NCBI RefSeq assembly: GCF_002261475.1
Contig: NZ_NEVN01000002.1
Coordinates: 310,001 to 374,000 of the forward strand
DNA: 64,000 nucleotides
Direction of reading: 5' to 3'
Source of the DNA: Bordetella genomosp. 5
Lineage (GTDB): Bacteria > Pseudomonadota > Gammaproteobacteria > Burkholderiales > Burkholderiaceae_B
Position numbers and translations under genes: made by a program. This document shows, piece by piece, positions 44,994-57,034 of this stretch (the stretch's first letter is position 1; every line of letters begins with the position of its first letter). Below the pieces are notes generated by a model. That model was not told where the DNA came from. It saw only the letters and a program-made list of their open reading frames with translations, and did no database searches.

Positions 44994-47071
44994 TGCCATT
45001 TAGCGGCAACACGCCCAAGGAATTCGAGCGCCGGCTGCGCAGCATCTACGTCCTCTATACGGCAGGGTTTCTGCTGCTGGTGCTGTTTCTCGCCCTGTTC
45101 GAAGTGATGGGCATGCCGCGCAACTGGATCGGCTATGTCTTTCTGCTGGTCACGGTGAGCCTCTATGCGGGCATCGGCATTGTGTGCCGCACCTCGGATC
45201 AGGTCGAGTACTACGTGGCGGGCCGGCGCGTGCCGGCCTTCTACAACGGCATGGCCACCGCGGCCGACTGGATGTCGGTCGCCTCGTTCATCGGCGTGGC
45301 CGGTACGCTCTATCTGTCCGGCTACGGCGGGCTGGCCTACATCATGGGCTGGACCGGCGGCTACGTGCTCGTGGCCTTGCTGCTCGCGCCATATCTGCGC
45401 AAGTTCGGCCAGTACACGATCCCGGATTTCATGGGGGTGCGCTACGGCGGCAATCTGCCCCGTCTCGCGGGCGTGGCCTGCGCCATTTTGTGTTCGTTCA
45501 CGTATCTGGTCGCGCAGATCTACGGCGTGGGCATCATCACCACGCGGCTCACCGGCATCTCGTTCGAGCTCGGCATTTTCGTGGCGCTGGGCGGCATGCT
45601 CGTATGTTCATTTCTGGGCGGCATGCGCGCGGTCACCTGGACCCAGGTGGGGCAATACATCATTCTCGTGATCGCTTACCTGGTCCCGGTGATCTGGTTA
45701 TCGGTCAAGCACACCGATACGCCGGTGCCGCAGATGTCGGCCGGGGTGATCCTGCAGGAGATCACCGAAAAAGAGGTCTATCTGCGCAACGACCTGTCCG
45801 AGCTCGAAGTGCGCAGGCTCTGGCGCGAGCGGGCCGCCGAAATGACGCAGCGGCTCGAGGCCCTGCCGGACTCGCTCGGCCGCGAACGCGACCGGCTGCG
45901 CAAGCGGCTGGCCGAGCTCACGGCCAGCGACGCGCCGATGGTCGAGATCCGTTCGCTCGAGCGCGAGCTGGCGGGTTATCCAGCCACGGCCGAGGACGCC
46001 CGCGTGCTGTGGTCGCAGGCGCGCGCCGCCTACGAGGCGCGCGGGTCGCCCCCCGTGCCGCATGCCGAGCCGTATCCCGCGGCCGATCCGCGCGAGCGCG
46101 AGGCCATGCGGACCAACTTCCTGGCACTGGTGCTGTGCCTGATGCTGGGCACGGCGGGCATGCCGCATATCCTGATGCGCTCGTACACCACGCCCTCGGT
46201 CGGCGACGCGCGCCGTTCGGTCTGCTGGTCGCTGCTGTTCATTCTGCTGCTCTACTTCATGGCGCCCGCGCTCGCGGTGTTGGTGAAGTACGAGGTCTAT
46301 ACCCAGGTCGTGGGCACCAGCTTTCTGAGTCTGCCGAATTGGGTCCACGCCTGGAGTGCCGTCGACACCAATCTGCTCGAGGTGCTCGACGTCAACCGCG
46401 ACGGCATCGTGCAGCTGGGCGAAATCAATATGGGCGCCGACGTGGTGGTGCTCGCCATGCCGGAGATCGGCGGGCTGCCCTACGTGATTTCCGGCCTGGT
46501 CGCGGCCGGCGGGCTGGCCGCCGCGCTCTCCACCGCCGACGGCCTGCTGCTCACGCTATCGAACTCGCTGTCGCACGATATGGGCTACCGGGTGCTGGCG
46601 CCGCGCATGTCGGCCGCGCGCCGGGTGATGGCCTCGAAGATCCTGCTGCTGCTGGTGGCGTTCGGCGCGGCCTGGGTGGCGGCCCGTAAACCGGCCGACA
46701 TTCTGTTCATGGTGTCCGCGGCATTCTCGTTCGCCGCGTCGTCGTTCTTTCCGGCGCTGGTGATGGGAATCTTCTGGCGCCGGGCCAACAAATGGGGCGC
46801 AACGCTGGGCATGGCCGCCGGCCTGCTCACGACCTTCGCCTATATGGCGCACACCCAGCCCTGGCTGCGCGAATGGGTCTTCGGCGTGTCGCGGGCGCAG
46901 CCCGTGGAGCTGTGGTGGGGCATTCAGCCGATCGCGGCCGGGGTGTTCGGCGCGCCGGTGGCGTTCCTCACGATCATCGTCGTGTCGCTGCTCACGCCCG
47001 CGCCCGACCGGGCCACGCTGGCCCTGGTGGATTATCTGCGCGAGCCGGGCAACGGACGTCCGCCGCGGTGA
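44993..47071 (+). CDS. Sodium:solute symporter, VC_2705 subfamily (acetate/pyruvate-type)
   Basis: 692 aa, SSS family with about 13 membrane helices. VEYYVAGRRVPAFYNGMATA and ADWMSVASFIGVAGTLYLSGY carry the sodium-binding helices TM1/TM2. A roughly 120-residue hydrophilic, helix-rich insertion (about residues 250-372; LRNDLSELEVRRLWRERAAE, RDRLRKRLAEL) and a calcium-like loop DVNRDGIVQLGE (466-477) interrupt the usual fold; both are known in this subfamily. The solute cannot be decided; relatives carry acetate or other short acids. Confidence 0.92.
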   Translation: MPFSGNTPKEFERRLRSIYVLYTAGFLLLVLFLALFEVMGMPRNWIGYVFLLVTVSLYAGIGIVCRTSDQVEYYVAGRRVPAFYNGMATAADWMSVASFIGVAGTLYLSGYGGLAYIMGWTGGYVLVALLLAPYLRKFGQYTIPDFMGVRYGGNLPRLAGVACAILCSFTYLVAQIYGVGIITTRLTGISFELGIFVALGGMLVCSFLGGMRAVTWTQVGQYIILVIAYLVPVIWLSVKHTDTPVPQMSAGVILQEITEKEVYLRNDLSELEVRRLWRERAAEMTQRLEALPDSLGRERDRLRKRLAELTASDAPMVEIRSLERELAGYPATAEDARVLWSQARAAYEARGSPPVPHAEPYPAADPREREAMRTNFLALVLCLMLGTAGMPHILMRSYTTPSVGDARRSVCWSLLFILLLYFMAPALAVLVKYEVYTQVVGTSFLSLPNWVHAWSAVDTNLLEVLDVNRDGIVQLGEINMGADVVVLAMPEIGGLPYVISGLVAAGGLAAALSTADGLLLTLSNSLSHDMGYRVLAPRMSAARRVMASKILLLLVAFGAAWVAARKPADILFMVSAAFSFAASSFFPALVMGIFWRRANKWGATLGMAAGLLTTFAYMAHTQPWLREWVFGVSRAQPVELWWGIQPIAAGVFGAPVAFLTIIVVSLLTPAPDRATLALVDYLREPGNGRPPR

Positions 47072-47077
47072 GGCAGG

Positions 47078-47101
47078 CCGGCCTTCGAACGCGAAGGCCG
47101 G
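47078..47101. terminator. Hairpin between convergent symporter and SMR genes
   Basis: CCGGCCTTCG-AACG-CGAAGGCCGG, a 10-bp perfect stem between genes ending at 47071 and 47105. There is no U-run, so a Rho-dependent or stabilising role is as likely as intrinsic termination. Confidence 0.5.
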
Positions 47102-47104
47102 GGC

Positions 47105-47443
47105 TCAGTGGCCCGCCGTTTTCGAGAACAGGTTGATCACGACCACACCGGCCACGATCAATGCCATGCCGACGATGGCGGCGGCATCGAGCGTCTGGCG
47201 AAACAGCACCAGCCCGACCAGCGAGATCAGCACGATGCCCACGCCCGACCAGATCGCGTAGGCCACGCCGACCGGTATTTCGCGCAGCGTGAGCGACAGG
47301 AAATAAAAGGCCACCCCGTAGCCGGCCACGGTGAGCACGGACGGCCACAGGCGCGTGAAGCCCTCGGAGGACTTCAGCGCGCTGGTGGCGATGATCTCGG
47401 CGATGATGGCCACGCCCAGGTAGACCCACTTCATTGCAATCAT
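47105..47443 (-). CDS. Small multidrug resistance (SMR) transporter, EmrE-like
   Basis: 112 aa, four membrane helices. The proton/substrate-coupling Glu lies in [22 protein letters not shown] (Glu about residue 17), followed by [21 protein letters not shown] and GIVLISL. Antiporter for cationic drugs or guanidinium-like compounds. Two starts (47443, 47434) are close; the longer is used. It follows the Smr-domain gene by 10 bp on the same strand. Confidence 0.93.
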   Translation of the reverse strand: MIAMKWVYLGVAIIAEIIATSALKSSEGFTRLWPSVLTVAGYGVAFYFLSLTLREIPVGVAYAIWSGVGIVLISLVGLVLFRQTLDAAAIVGMALIVAGVVVINLFSKTAGH

Positions 47444-47453
47444 CGCTTTCTGC

Positions 47454-49107
<1,654 letters not shown>

Positions 49108-49108
49108 T

Positions 49109-49114
49109 TATAAT
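49109..49114 (+). promoter_or_regulatory. -10 element of ftsK overlapping an upstream ATG
   Basis: A perfect TATAAT (49109-49114) lies eight bases before ATG 49122, so transcription should begin at about 49121-49122. It overlaps the earlier in-frame ATG (49113), which therefore cannot be used from this promoter. No clear -35 or ribosome site is visible; a leaderless ftsK message is suggested. Confidence 0.5.
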
Positions 49115-49121
49115 GAGGCGC

Positions 49122-51491
49122 ATGCCCCGTATTTCCAATGCCTCCCCACGCGCCTCGCGCAACACCCGTAACGGGCCCTCTCCCTTGCAGACGCGTATTT
49201 CGGCGTTGCTGCGCGAGGCTCGCTGGATCCTGTTCGCCGCGCTGGCCGCCTGGCTCACGCTGGTTCTGGCCACCTGGAACGCCGCCGATCCCGGCTGGTC
49301 GCACTCGGTCTCCACCGGCTCGATCCACAACAAGGGCGGCACATTAGGCGCCTATCTCGCCGACATCCTCCTCTATCTGTTCGGATTTTCCGCCTGGTGG
49401 TGGGTCGTTCTGCTGCTGCACCGGGTGCGCGCGGGCTACCGGCGCCTGGCGTCGCAGCTGCGCGTGCCGGCCACCGGCAGCGGTCGTCAGCCCGAGGTCC
49501 TGCCCCGGGTGCACTGGGAAGAGGGCATCGGTTTCGTGCTGCTGCTGGTGGGTTCGCTGGGCATCGAGGCCCTCCGCTTGTACAGCTGGGGCATGCATCT
49601 GCCCGGCGGTACCGACGGCGAGAGCGGCGCGGGCGGCGTGATCGGGCAGATGCTGGCCGGCGCCCTGGCGCGCGGCGTGGGCTTCACCGGCGGCACCCTG
49701 GTGCTGCTGGTGATGGTGGCCGTGGGCATGAGCCTCTTTTTCTCGTTCTCCTGGCTGCAGGTCGCCGAACGCGTCGGCGCCTGGATCGAAGGGCTGGTGC
49801 GCCAGGCGCGCGAGGCGATCTCGGCACGCCAGGACCGCAAGGTGGGTGAGGTCGCCCAGGCGGAGCGCACCGAGCAGGTCGTGGCTAAACAGGAAAAGCT
49901 GGTGCACGAGCAGCCGGTGCGTATCGAGCCCGCCATCACCGTGGTGCCGCGCTCCGACCGGGTCGAAAAAGAAAAGCAGCAAAGCCTCTTCGCCCCGCCG
50001 GCGGGCGAGGGCGATCTGCCGACCATCAGCCTGCTCGATCCCCCGCTCGACCAGCAGGAGACGGTGTCGGCCGAGACCATCGAGTTCACCTCGCGCCTCA
50101 TCGAAAAGAAGCTGGCCGACTTCGGCGTGTCGGTCACGGTGGTGGCGGCGCAGGCCGGTCCGGTCATCACGCGCTACGAGATCGAGCCCGCCACGGGCGT
50201 GAAGGGCAGCCAGATCGTGAACCTCGCCAAGGATCTGGCGCGGGCGCTGAGCCTGGTGAGCATCCGCGTGGTCGAGACCATCCCGGGCAAAAACCTGATG
50301 GGCCTGGAGCTGCCGAACCCGCGGCGCCAGATGGTGCGGCTCTCCGAGATCCTGGGCTCGCAAACTTATCATTCGAGCCACTCGCCGCTCACGATGGCGC
50401 TGGGCAAAGACATCGCCGGCAATCCGGTCGTGGCCGATCTGGCCAAGATGCCGCACGTGCTGGTCGCCGGTACGACCGGCTCGGGCAAGTCGGTCGGGAT
50501 CAACGCCATGATCCTGTCGCTGCTCTACAAGGCCGATGCCAATCACACCCGCGTGATCCTGATCGACCCCAAGATGCTCGAAATGAGCGTCTACGAGGGC
50601 ATCCCGCATTTGCTGGCGCCGGTGGTCACCGACATGCGCCACGCCGCCAACGCGCTCAACTGGTGCGTGGGCGAAATGGAAAAGCGCTACCGCCTCATGA
50701 GCAAGATGGGCGTGCGCAACCTGGCCGGCTACAACACCAAGATCCGCGACGCCATCAAGCGCGAAGAGCCTATCCCCAACCCATTCTCGCTCACGCCCGA
50801 CGCGCCCGAGCCGCTCAACACGCTGCCGCACATCGTGGTGGTGATCGACGAGCTGGCCGACCTGATGATGGTGGTCGGCAAGAAGATCGAAGAGCTGATC
50901 GCGCGCCTGGCCCAGAAGGCCCGCGCGGCGGGGATCCACCTGGTGCTCGCCACCCAGCGTCCCAGCGTCGACGTGATCACCGGCCTGATCAAGGCCAACA
51001 TCCCGACCCGGATCGCGTTCCAGGTGTCGTCCAAGATCGACTCGCGCACCATTCTCGATCAGATGGGCGCCGAAACCCTGCTCGGCCAGGGCGACATGCT
51101 TTACATGCCGCCCGGCACCGGCCTGCCGGTGCGCGTCCACGGCGCCTTCGTCCACGACGACGAAGTCCATCGCGTGGTCGAGTACCTGAAGGCGCAGGGC
51201 GAGCCCAACTATGTCGACGGTCTGCTCGAGGGCGCCGAAGGCGAGACCGGCGAGGGCATGAGTTCGGTCACCGGCATGGGCGACGCCGAGTCGGATCCCA
51301 TGTATGACCAGGCCTGCGAAGTGGTGCTCAAGCACCGCCGTGCATCCATCTCGCTCGTTCAGCGTCACCTGCGGATTGGTTACAACCGTGCCGCACGGTT
51401 ACTCGAGCAAATGGAGCAGGCAGGTATGGTGTCTCCCATGCAGTCAAACGGCAACCGGGAGATCCTGGTGCCGGCCCGAGAGGAAGCCTGA
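49122..51491 (+). CDS. ftsK: DNA translocase FtsK
   Basis: 789 aa from ATG 49122. Four N-terminal membrane helices (about residues 30-210), a short linker compared with E. coli, and the motor: alpha domain, RecA-like beta domain with Walker A GTTGSGKS and Walker [12 protein letters not shown], and the C-terminal gamma winged helix ([20 protein letters not shown]) that reads KOPS sites. Pumps chromosome termini at the septum and activates XerCD. Overlaps lolA by one base. I reject ATG 49113 as start because a -10 element covers it. Confidence 0.95.
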   Translation: MPRISNASPRASRNTRNGPSPLQTRISALLREARWILFAALAAWLTLVLATWNAADPGWSHSVSTGSIHNKGGTLGAYLADILLYLFGFSAWWWVVLLLHRVRAGYRRLASQLRVPATGSGRQPEVLPRVHWEEGIGFVLLLVGSLGIEALRLYSWGMHLPGGTDGESGAGGVIGQMLAGALARGVGFTGGTLVLLVMVAVGMSLFFSFSWLQVAERVGAWIEGLVRQAREAISARQDRKVGEVAQAERTEQVVAKQEKLVHEQPVRIEPAITVVPRSDRVEKEKQQSLFAPPAGEGDLPTISLLDPPLDQQETVSAETIEFTSRLIEKKLADFGVSVTVVAAQAGPVITRYEIEPATGVKGSQIVNLAKDLARALSLVSIRVVETIPGKNLMGLELPNPRRQMVRLSEILGSQTYHSSHSPLTMALGKDIAGNPVVADLAKMPHVLVAGTTGSGKSVGINAMILSLLYKADANHTRVILIDPKMLEMSVYEGIPHLLAPVVTDMRHAANALNWCVGEMEKRYRLMSKMGVRNLAGYNTKIRDAIKREEPIPNPFSLTPDAPEPLNTLPHIVVVIDELADLMMVVGKKIEELIARLAQKARAAGIHLVLATQRPSVDVITGLIKANIPTRIAFQVSSKIDSRTILDQMGAETLLGQGDMLYMPPGTGLPVRVHGAFVHDDEVHRVVEYLKAQGEPNYVDGLLEGAEGETGEGMSSVTGMGDAESDPMYDQACEVVLKHRRASISLVQRHLRIGYNRAARLLEQMEQAGMVSPMQSNGNREILVPAREEA

Positions 51492-52144
51492 TGCGCAATC
51501 GTATGTCCGCCGCCCTGCGCGGCACCCGTTTCGGCCTGGCGGCGCTGCTCGCCAGCGCAGCCCTGCTGCCGGGCGTCAGCCTGGCCGCCGACGCCCAGGC
51601 GCAGTTGCGCGCCTTCGTCGACACCGTCAAGACCGCGACCGGCAACTTTACCCAGTCCACCGTGGGTGCGCAGGGCCGCACGCAGCCTGCCCAGTCGGGC
51701 ACGTTCGCGTTCCAGCGACCCGGCAAGTTCCGCTGGGCGGTCAAGCAGCCGTACGAGCAACTTATCGTGTCGGATGGCAAGCAGGTCTACCAGTACGACC
51801 CCGATCTCGCGCAGGTCACCGAGCGCAAGGTCGACCAGGCCATCGGCACGTCGCCGGCGGCGATTCTGTTCGGGTCGGGCAATCTGGAGCAGGCGTTCAA
51901 CGTCACGCCGATGCCGGACCGCGATGGCATGCAATGGCTGCGTGCCAAGCCGCGCAACGCCGATGCGGGTTTTTCGCAGGTCGATATCGGCCTGAAAAAC
52001 AACCTGCCGGCGCGCGTGGAGTTGCTGGATTCGTTCGGCCAGACCACCCGGGTCGAGCTCTCGGGGATTCAGTCCAACGCCACGATTTCGGCGGATACCT
52101 TCGCCTTCACCGCGCCCAAGGGCGTGGACGTCGTGAAGATGTGA
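51491..52144 (+). CDS. lolA: Outer-membrane lipoprotein carrier protein LolA
   Basis: 217 aa with signal peptide (residues 1-32, [10 protein letters not shown]). Mature part has the LolA fold, including [20 protein letters not shown], the [18 protein letters not shown] aromatic pocket and [18 protein letters not shown]. Shuttles lipoproteins from LolCDE to LolB. ATG overlaps the ftsK stop (TGATG). In many relatives lolA is followed directly by rarA; here a nine-gene cluster intervenes. Confidence 0.94.
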   Translation: MRNRMSAALRGTRFGLAALLASAALLPGVSLAADAQAQLRAFVDTVKTATGNFTQSTVGAQGRTQPAQSGTFAFQRPGKFRWAVKQPYEQLIVSDGKQVYQYDPDLAQVTERKVDQAIGTSPAAILFGSGNLEQAFNVTPMPDRDGMQWLRAKPRNADAGFSQVDIGLKNNLPARVELLDSFGQTTRVELSGIQSNATISADTFAFTAPKGVDVVKM

Positions 52145-52154
52145 TCTGACCTGC

Positions 52155-52179
52155 GCGCGCATGCCAGAGGCATGCGCGC
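52155..52179. repeat. Perfect 11-bp inverted repeat after lolA
   Basis: GCGCGCATGCC-AGA-GGCATGCGCGC, ten bases past the lolA stop. It could stabilise the lolA message 3' end; no T-run follows. Confidence 0.6.
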
Positions 52180-52207
52180 CGGGGCTGGCGCGGCCAGCCT
52201 CCACCTG

Positions 52208-52241
52208 CCGGGCGCCGTGTCGATCACGCGCCCGGTTTTTT
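52208..52241 (+). terminator. Terminator of lolA that overlaps the ridA 3' end
   Basis: CCGGGCGC (52208-52215) pairs with GCGCCCGG (52228-52235) and is followed by TTTTTT (52236-52241). The right arm and T-run are also coding for the last residues (AYKKPGA) of the convergent ridA gene, so the two genes share the sequence. Confidence 0.75.
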
Positions 52242-52646
52242 ATACGCCACGCATTCCACTTCAACCTTGGCGTCGATTACCAGGCGCGACTCCACGCAGG
52301 CACGCGCGGGGGGATGGTCGCCGAAGTACTCGCGGAACACCTTGTTGAACGCCGCGAAATCGCGCGGATCGTCGAGCCAGACGCCGCAGCGGATCACGTT
52401 CTCCGGGCCGTAGCCGGCTTCCTGCAGGATGGCCAGAAGGTTGCGGATGGCCACGTGCGACTGCGTGACCACGCCGCCTTCGACCACCTCGCCGTTTTCC
52501 ATGGGCACCTGGCCCGACACGTACAGCCAGCCGTCGGCCTGAACCGCGCGTGCGAACGGCATGTTCTGGCCGCCCTGGCCGGTGCCGCCGGACACGCCGT
52601 AGCGGATGATGCCGTTGGCGTCGGCGGCGGGAGGGGTATTGCTCAT
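52224..52646 (-). CDS. RidA family imine/enamine deaminase
   Basis: 140 aa, RidA (YjgF/YER057c/UK114) fold. The catalytic arginine is in PPARACVESRLVIDAKVEVE near residue 119, and the family opening GVSGGTGQGG and VSGQVPMENGEVVEG are present. RidA proteins hydrolyse the reactive enamine/imine released by PLP amino-acid dehydratases. It is the last gene of the minus-strand D-amino-acid cluster, 11 bp after the deacylase gene, consistent with a detoxifying role for the PLP enzyme encoded at 60562. GGAG precedes the ATG by eight bases. Confidence 0.9.
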   Translation of the reverse strand: MSNTPPAADANGIIRYGVSGGTGQGGQNMPFARAVQADGWLYVSGQVPMENGEVVEGGVVTQSHVAIRNLLAILQEAGYGPENVIRCGVWLDDPRDFAAFNKVFREYFGDHPPARACVESRLVIDAKVEVECVAYKKPGA

Positions 52647-52657
52647 GGAATTCTCCT

Positions 52658-54127
52658 TCAGGATAAGTCGGGGGCGGCAAAGCCCGCGCGCAGGTCGCCC
52701 GCGCGCGGCAGCCAGCGTCCGGCGCGTCGCGGGCCGGGCTGGCCATCACGATACGACAGGACGCCGTTGACCCACACGCCGGCGATGCCGGCGGCGGGCT
52801 GCACCGGGGCGCGGAAGGTGGCGGTGTCGCGGATGGTGGCCGGGTCGAACAGCACCAGATCGGCGTGCCAGCCCGCGCGGAGCTCGCCCCGCTCGGCCAG
52901 GCCGAAGCGGCGGGCGGACAGGCCCGTCATCTTGTGCACGGCTTCCTCGAGCGGAAACAGGCCGAGGTCGCGGCTGTAATGGCCGAGTACCCGCGGAAAT
53001 GCGCCCCACAGGCGCGGATGGGGCAACGGATCGTTCGGCAGGCCGTCGGAGCCGACCATGGTCAGGCGGTGGCGCAGGATGCGCTGCACGTCGTCTTCGT
53101 GCATGCCGTGGTAGACGGCGCCGGCGGGCTGCAGGCGCCGCGCCGCGTCGAGCAGCGGCAGATCCCACGCGGCTGCGATGTCGGCGAGCGTGCGGCCGGC
53201 CATCTCGGGATGCGGCGTCGACCAGGTGATATCGATCTCGAAATCGGTCGTGACCTGTTTGAGGTCCAGCGTGGACGAGCTGGCCGAGTAGGGGTAGCAG
53301 TCGCAGCCCACCGCCTGCATCTTGCCGGCGGTGTCCAACAGGGACAGCACTTCCGAGCTGCGGCCCCAGTTGCCCGCCCCGGCGCATTTCAGATGCGACA
53401 CGATGACGGGCACGCGGGCGTGCACCGCGATGTCGAAGGCCTCCTGCATGGCCTCGAGAATCTCGGCGAACTCGGAGCGCAGATGGGTGGTGTACAGCGC
53501 CCCGTGCGCGTCCAGCTCCGTCGCCAGCGCCTTGACCTCGTCGGTGCTCGCTTCGAAGGCCGACGCGTAGGCCAGACCGGTGGAGAGACCGATGGCGCCG
53601 TGCTCCAGGGCCTCGCGCAGCTGCGCGCGCATGGCGTCGACCTCGGCGGCGGTGGCGCCCCGGTCGAGGCGATCCATGTGGTTGCTGCGCAGCGCGGTGT
53701 GCCCGACCAGCGCGGCCACGTTCACGGCGGGCTGGGCGGCATTCACCGCTTCGGTATAGGCCTTGAAGGTGGGGTAGCGGAAATCCTGCGCGCCGCCCAG
53801 CAGATTCATCGGGTCGGGTGGCTCGCCCTTGAGCGTGACGGGCGAGGCGCTGATGCCGCAGTTGCCCACGATCACGGTCGTGACGCCCTGCGTCAGCTTG
53901 GGCAGCATCTGCGGCGCGCGGATGACGTTGGTGTCGTCGTGGGTGTGCACATCGATGAAGCCGGGGGCGAGCACGAGGCCCGCCGCGTCGATCTCGTCGC
54001 GGGCACGGGCGCCCGATAGATCGCCGATGGCGGCGATACGCCCATCCGCCAGCGCCACGTCGGCGTGGATCGCGGGCGCGCCGGTGCCGTCGAGCACGCG
54101 CGCGCCGCGAATCAGGGTGTCGTACAT
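52658..54127 (-). CDS. N-acyl-D-amino-acid deacylase (D-aminoacylase)
   Basis: 489 aa, amidohydrolase superfamily. Metal ligands begin at GFIDVHTHDD (HxH, about residue 59), the bridging Cys in VIVGNCGISASPV, further His in TTHLRSE and VSHLKCAG and Asp in VGSDGLPND. Hydrolyses N-acyl-D-amino acids or D-ureido-like substrates to free D-amino acids. The gene starts 4 bp after the RpiR gene stop and precedes ridA, in the same transcript direction. Cytosolic. Confidence 0.9.
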   Translation of the reverse strand: MYDTLIRGARVLDGTGAPAIHADVALADGRIAAIGDLSGARARDEIDAAGLVLAPGFIDVHTHDDTNVIRAPQMLPKLTQGVTTVIVGNCGISASPVTLKGEPPDPMNLLGGAQDFRYPTFKAYTEAVNAAQPAVNVAALVGHTALRSNHMDRLDRGATAAEVDAMRAQLREALEHGAIGLSTGLAYASAFEASTDEVKALATELDAHGALYTTHLRSEFAEILEAMQEAFDIAVHARVPVIVSHLKCAGAGNWGRSSEVLSLLDTAGKMQAVGCDCYPYSASSSTLDLKQVTTDFEIDITWSTPHPEMAGRTLADIAAAWDLPLLDAARRLQPAGAVYHGMHEDDVQRILRHRLTMVGSDGLPNDPLPHPRLWGAFPRVLGHYSRDLGLFPLEEAVHKMTGLSARRFGLAERGELRAGWHADLVLFDPATIRDTATFRAPVQPAAGIAGVWVNGVLSYRDGQPGPRRAGRWLPRAGDLRAGFAAPDLS

Positions 54128-54131
54128 CGTG

Positions 54132-55004
54132 TCAATCTCCCAGCGGCAGCCGGTTGGGGCCGCCGCGGTATTCGTCGAGCGCCAGCTTGATGCGGCGCAG
54201 CCGCTCCTGCGTTTCGTCCTGGCGGGCCAGCGCGAGCTCGGTGGCGAGCAGGTCGATCGCGAGCAGCATGGCGTAGCGCGAGGCGGAAGGCTTGTAGATG
54301 AAATCGGTCTCGTCGGCGCGCACCGGCAGTACCACGTCGGCCATGCCTGCCAGCGTGGAGTCGGGGTCGGTCAGCGCCACGACGCGGGCGCGGTACTGCT
54401 GCACGATGCGGGCGGCCGCCAGGATCTCGGGCGTGACACCCGATACCGACAGAAAGATCACCGTGTCGCGCTCATCGAGCGTGGACGCGACCATGCGCAT
54501 CAGCACCGCGTCGCTATAGGCGGCGATCGGATAGCCGAGCCGCACCAGGCGCGACTGCATTTCCTGCGCCAGCACGGCGGACGCGCCGCCCATGCCGAAC
54601 ACGTAGGTCATGCGCGCCGCGCCGATGTGGGCCGCGGCGCGTTCGAACAGCGCTTCGCTGAAGAGCGAGAGATGCGCGCGCAGGGTGGACTCGATGTCGG
54701 CGCACAGGCGCGCGTAGAAGGTGCTCTCTTCTTCGGGCGCGGCGCGATCGAGAAAGCGTTCGCCGATGGCGCTCGCCTGCGCGAGCCGCAGCTTCAGGTC
54801 GCGGGTGTCGTCGCAGCCGGCGGAGCGCGCGAACCGCGAAATGGTGGCGATGCTCACGCCGGACTTCTGGGCCAACTGGTCTACCGTGGCCGAGGCGGCC
54901 CAGGCAATGTCTCCCAGGATCGCGTCGGCCACTTTGCGTTCGGTGGCGCTCAGGCCGTCGCGGCAGCTGCGGATTTGATAGACGATGTCGCGGTGGGAGT
55001 TCAT
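54132..55004 (-). CDS. MurR/RpiR family transcriptional regulator
   Basis: 290 aa from ATG 55004. N-terminal HTH_6 domain (LSATERKVADAILGD; SGVSIATISRFARSAG) and C-terminal SIS domain (VFGMGGASAVLAQEMQSRLV; FLSVSGVTPEILAAARI) that binds phosphosugars or related ligands in relatives. Lies between oppF and the deacylase, so it should control the cluster. A pair of 15-bp-spaced CCTGAA repeats upstream of the first gene (61875-61896) is a candidate operator. Confidence 0.9.
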   Translation of the reverse strand: MNSHRDIVYQIRSCRDGLSATERKVADAILGDIAWAASATVDQLAQKSGVSIATISRFARSAGCDDTRDLKLRLAQASAIGERFLDRAAPEEESTFYARLCADIESTLRAHLSLFSEALFERAAAHIGAARMTYVFGMGGASAVLAQEMQSRLVRLGYPIAAYSDAVLMRMVASTLDERDTVIFLSVSGVTPEILAAARIVQQYRARVVALTDPDSTLAGMADVVLPVRADETDFIYKPSASRYAMLLAIDLLATELALARQDETQERLRRIKLALDEYRGGPNRLPLGD

Positions 55005-55035
55005 GCGTGGGTTTCCGTAATCTTGCGGGCGAGGC

Positions 55036-56024
55036 TCAGGCACCGATCTGGTCGAGGCGAACGCAGGCCGCATAATGACCCGCGCCCAGATCCTGATCGG
55101 GCGGGGGCGCGCTGGCACAGACGTCGGCGGCGTGCGGGCAGCGCGTGCGAAACACGCAACCCGACGGCGGATTGACCGGACTCGGAATTTCGCCCTTCAG
55201 GAGAATACGCGAACGCGGTGCGCGGGGATCGGGCACGGGCGCGGCCGACAGCAGGGCCTGGGTGTAGGGATGGCGCGGATTCGCATAGACCTGGCGGGTC
55301 GGGCCGCGCTCCATCACATGCCCCAGGTACATCACCACCACCTCGTCGCAGAGGTAGTCGACGACGGCCAGGTCGTGCGCGACGAACAGCATGGTGAGGC
55401 CGAGGTCGCGTTGCAGATCTTGCAGCAGATTCAGCACCTGCGCCTGCACCGAGACATCGAGCGCGGACACCGGTTCGTCGGCCACGATGAAGTCGGGTTG
55501 CACCGCCAGGGCGCGGGCGATGCCGATGCGCTGACGCTGGCCGCCCGAGAACTCGTGCGGATAGCGGCGGCGGTGCTCGCCGTTCAGGCCCACGCGTTCG
55601 AGCAGTTCGCGGATGCGCTCGTCGCGGCGTTCGCGCGCCAGGCCGTGCGTGTCGAGCGCCTCGCCCAGAATCTCGGCCACCGTCATGCGCGGATTCAGAC
55701 TGGCATACGGATCCTGAAACACGATCTGCATGCGCTTGCGCCACGGCAGCATCTGCTTTTCGGAGAGCTGGGTGATGTCGTGGCCGTCGAACACGATGCG
55801 GCCGGCGGTGGGGGCGAACAGCCGCAGCAGCGCGCGGCCGGTCGTGGTCTTGCCCGAGCCGGACTCGCCGACCAGGCCCACGATGCTGTTGCGCGGCACG
55901 GAGAAGCTCACGTCGTCGACCGCGCGCACGACCGGGGCGTTGCGGCCCGAACCGGTCGGGAAATGGACCTTCAGGCCCTCGACGCGCAGCAGCGGTTCCT
56001 GCGCCTTGGGAGCGTGCGTATCGT

Positions 56025-56028
<4 letters not shown>
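55036..56028 (-). CDS. ABC transporter ATPase, oligo/dipeptide type (OppF/DppF-like)
   Basis: 330 aa from ATG 56028, overlapping the OppD-like stop (ATGA). Walker A VGESGSGKTT, Q-loop QIVFQDPYASLN, signature SGGQRQRIGIARAL, Walker B FIVADEPVSALDVSVQ and the Opp C-terminal oligopeptide/Cys cluster (GCVFRTRCPHAADVC), a 4Fe-4S-like region in the family. Second ATPase of the five-gene importer. The substrate is inferred to be peptide- or N-acyl-D-amino-acid-like from its neighbours. Confidence 0.93.
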
Positions 56029-57032
<1,004 letters not shown>

Positions 57033-57034
57033 GC

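Noticed and set aside
49113-49121. ATG 49113 as ftsK start
   Set aside because: The TATAAT at 49109-49114 overlaps it, so it would not be in the transcript.
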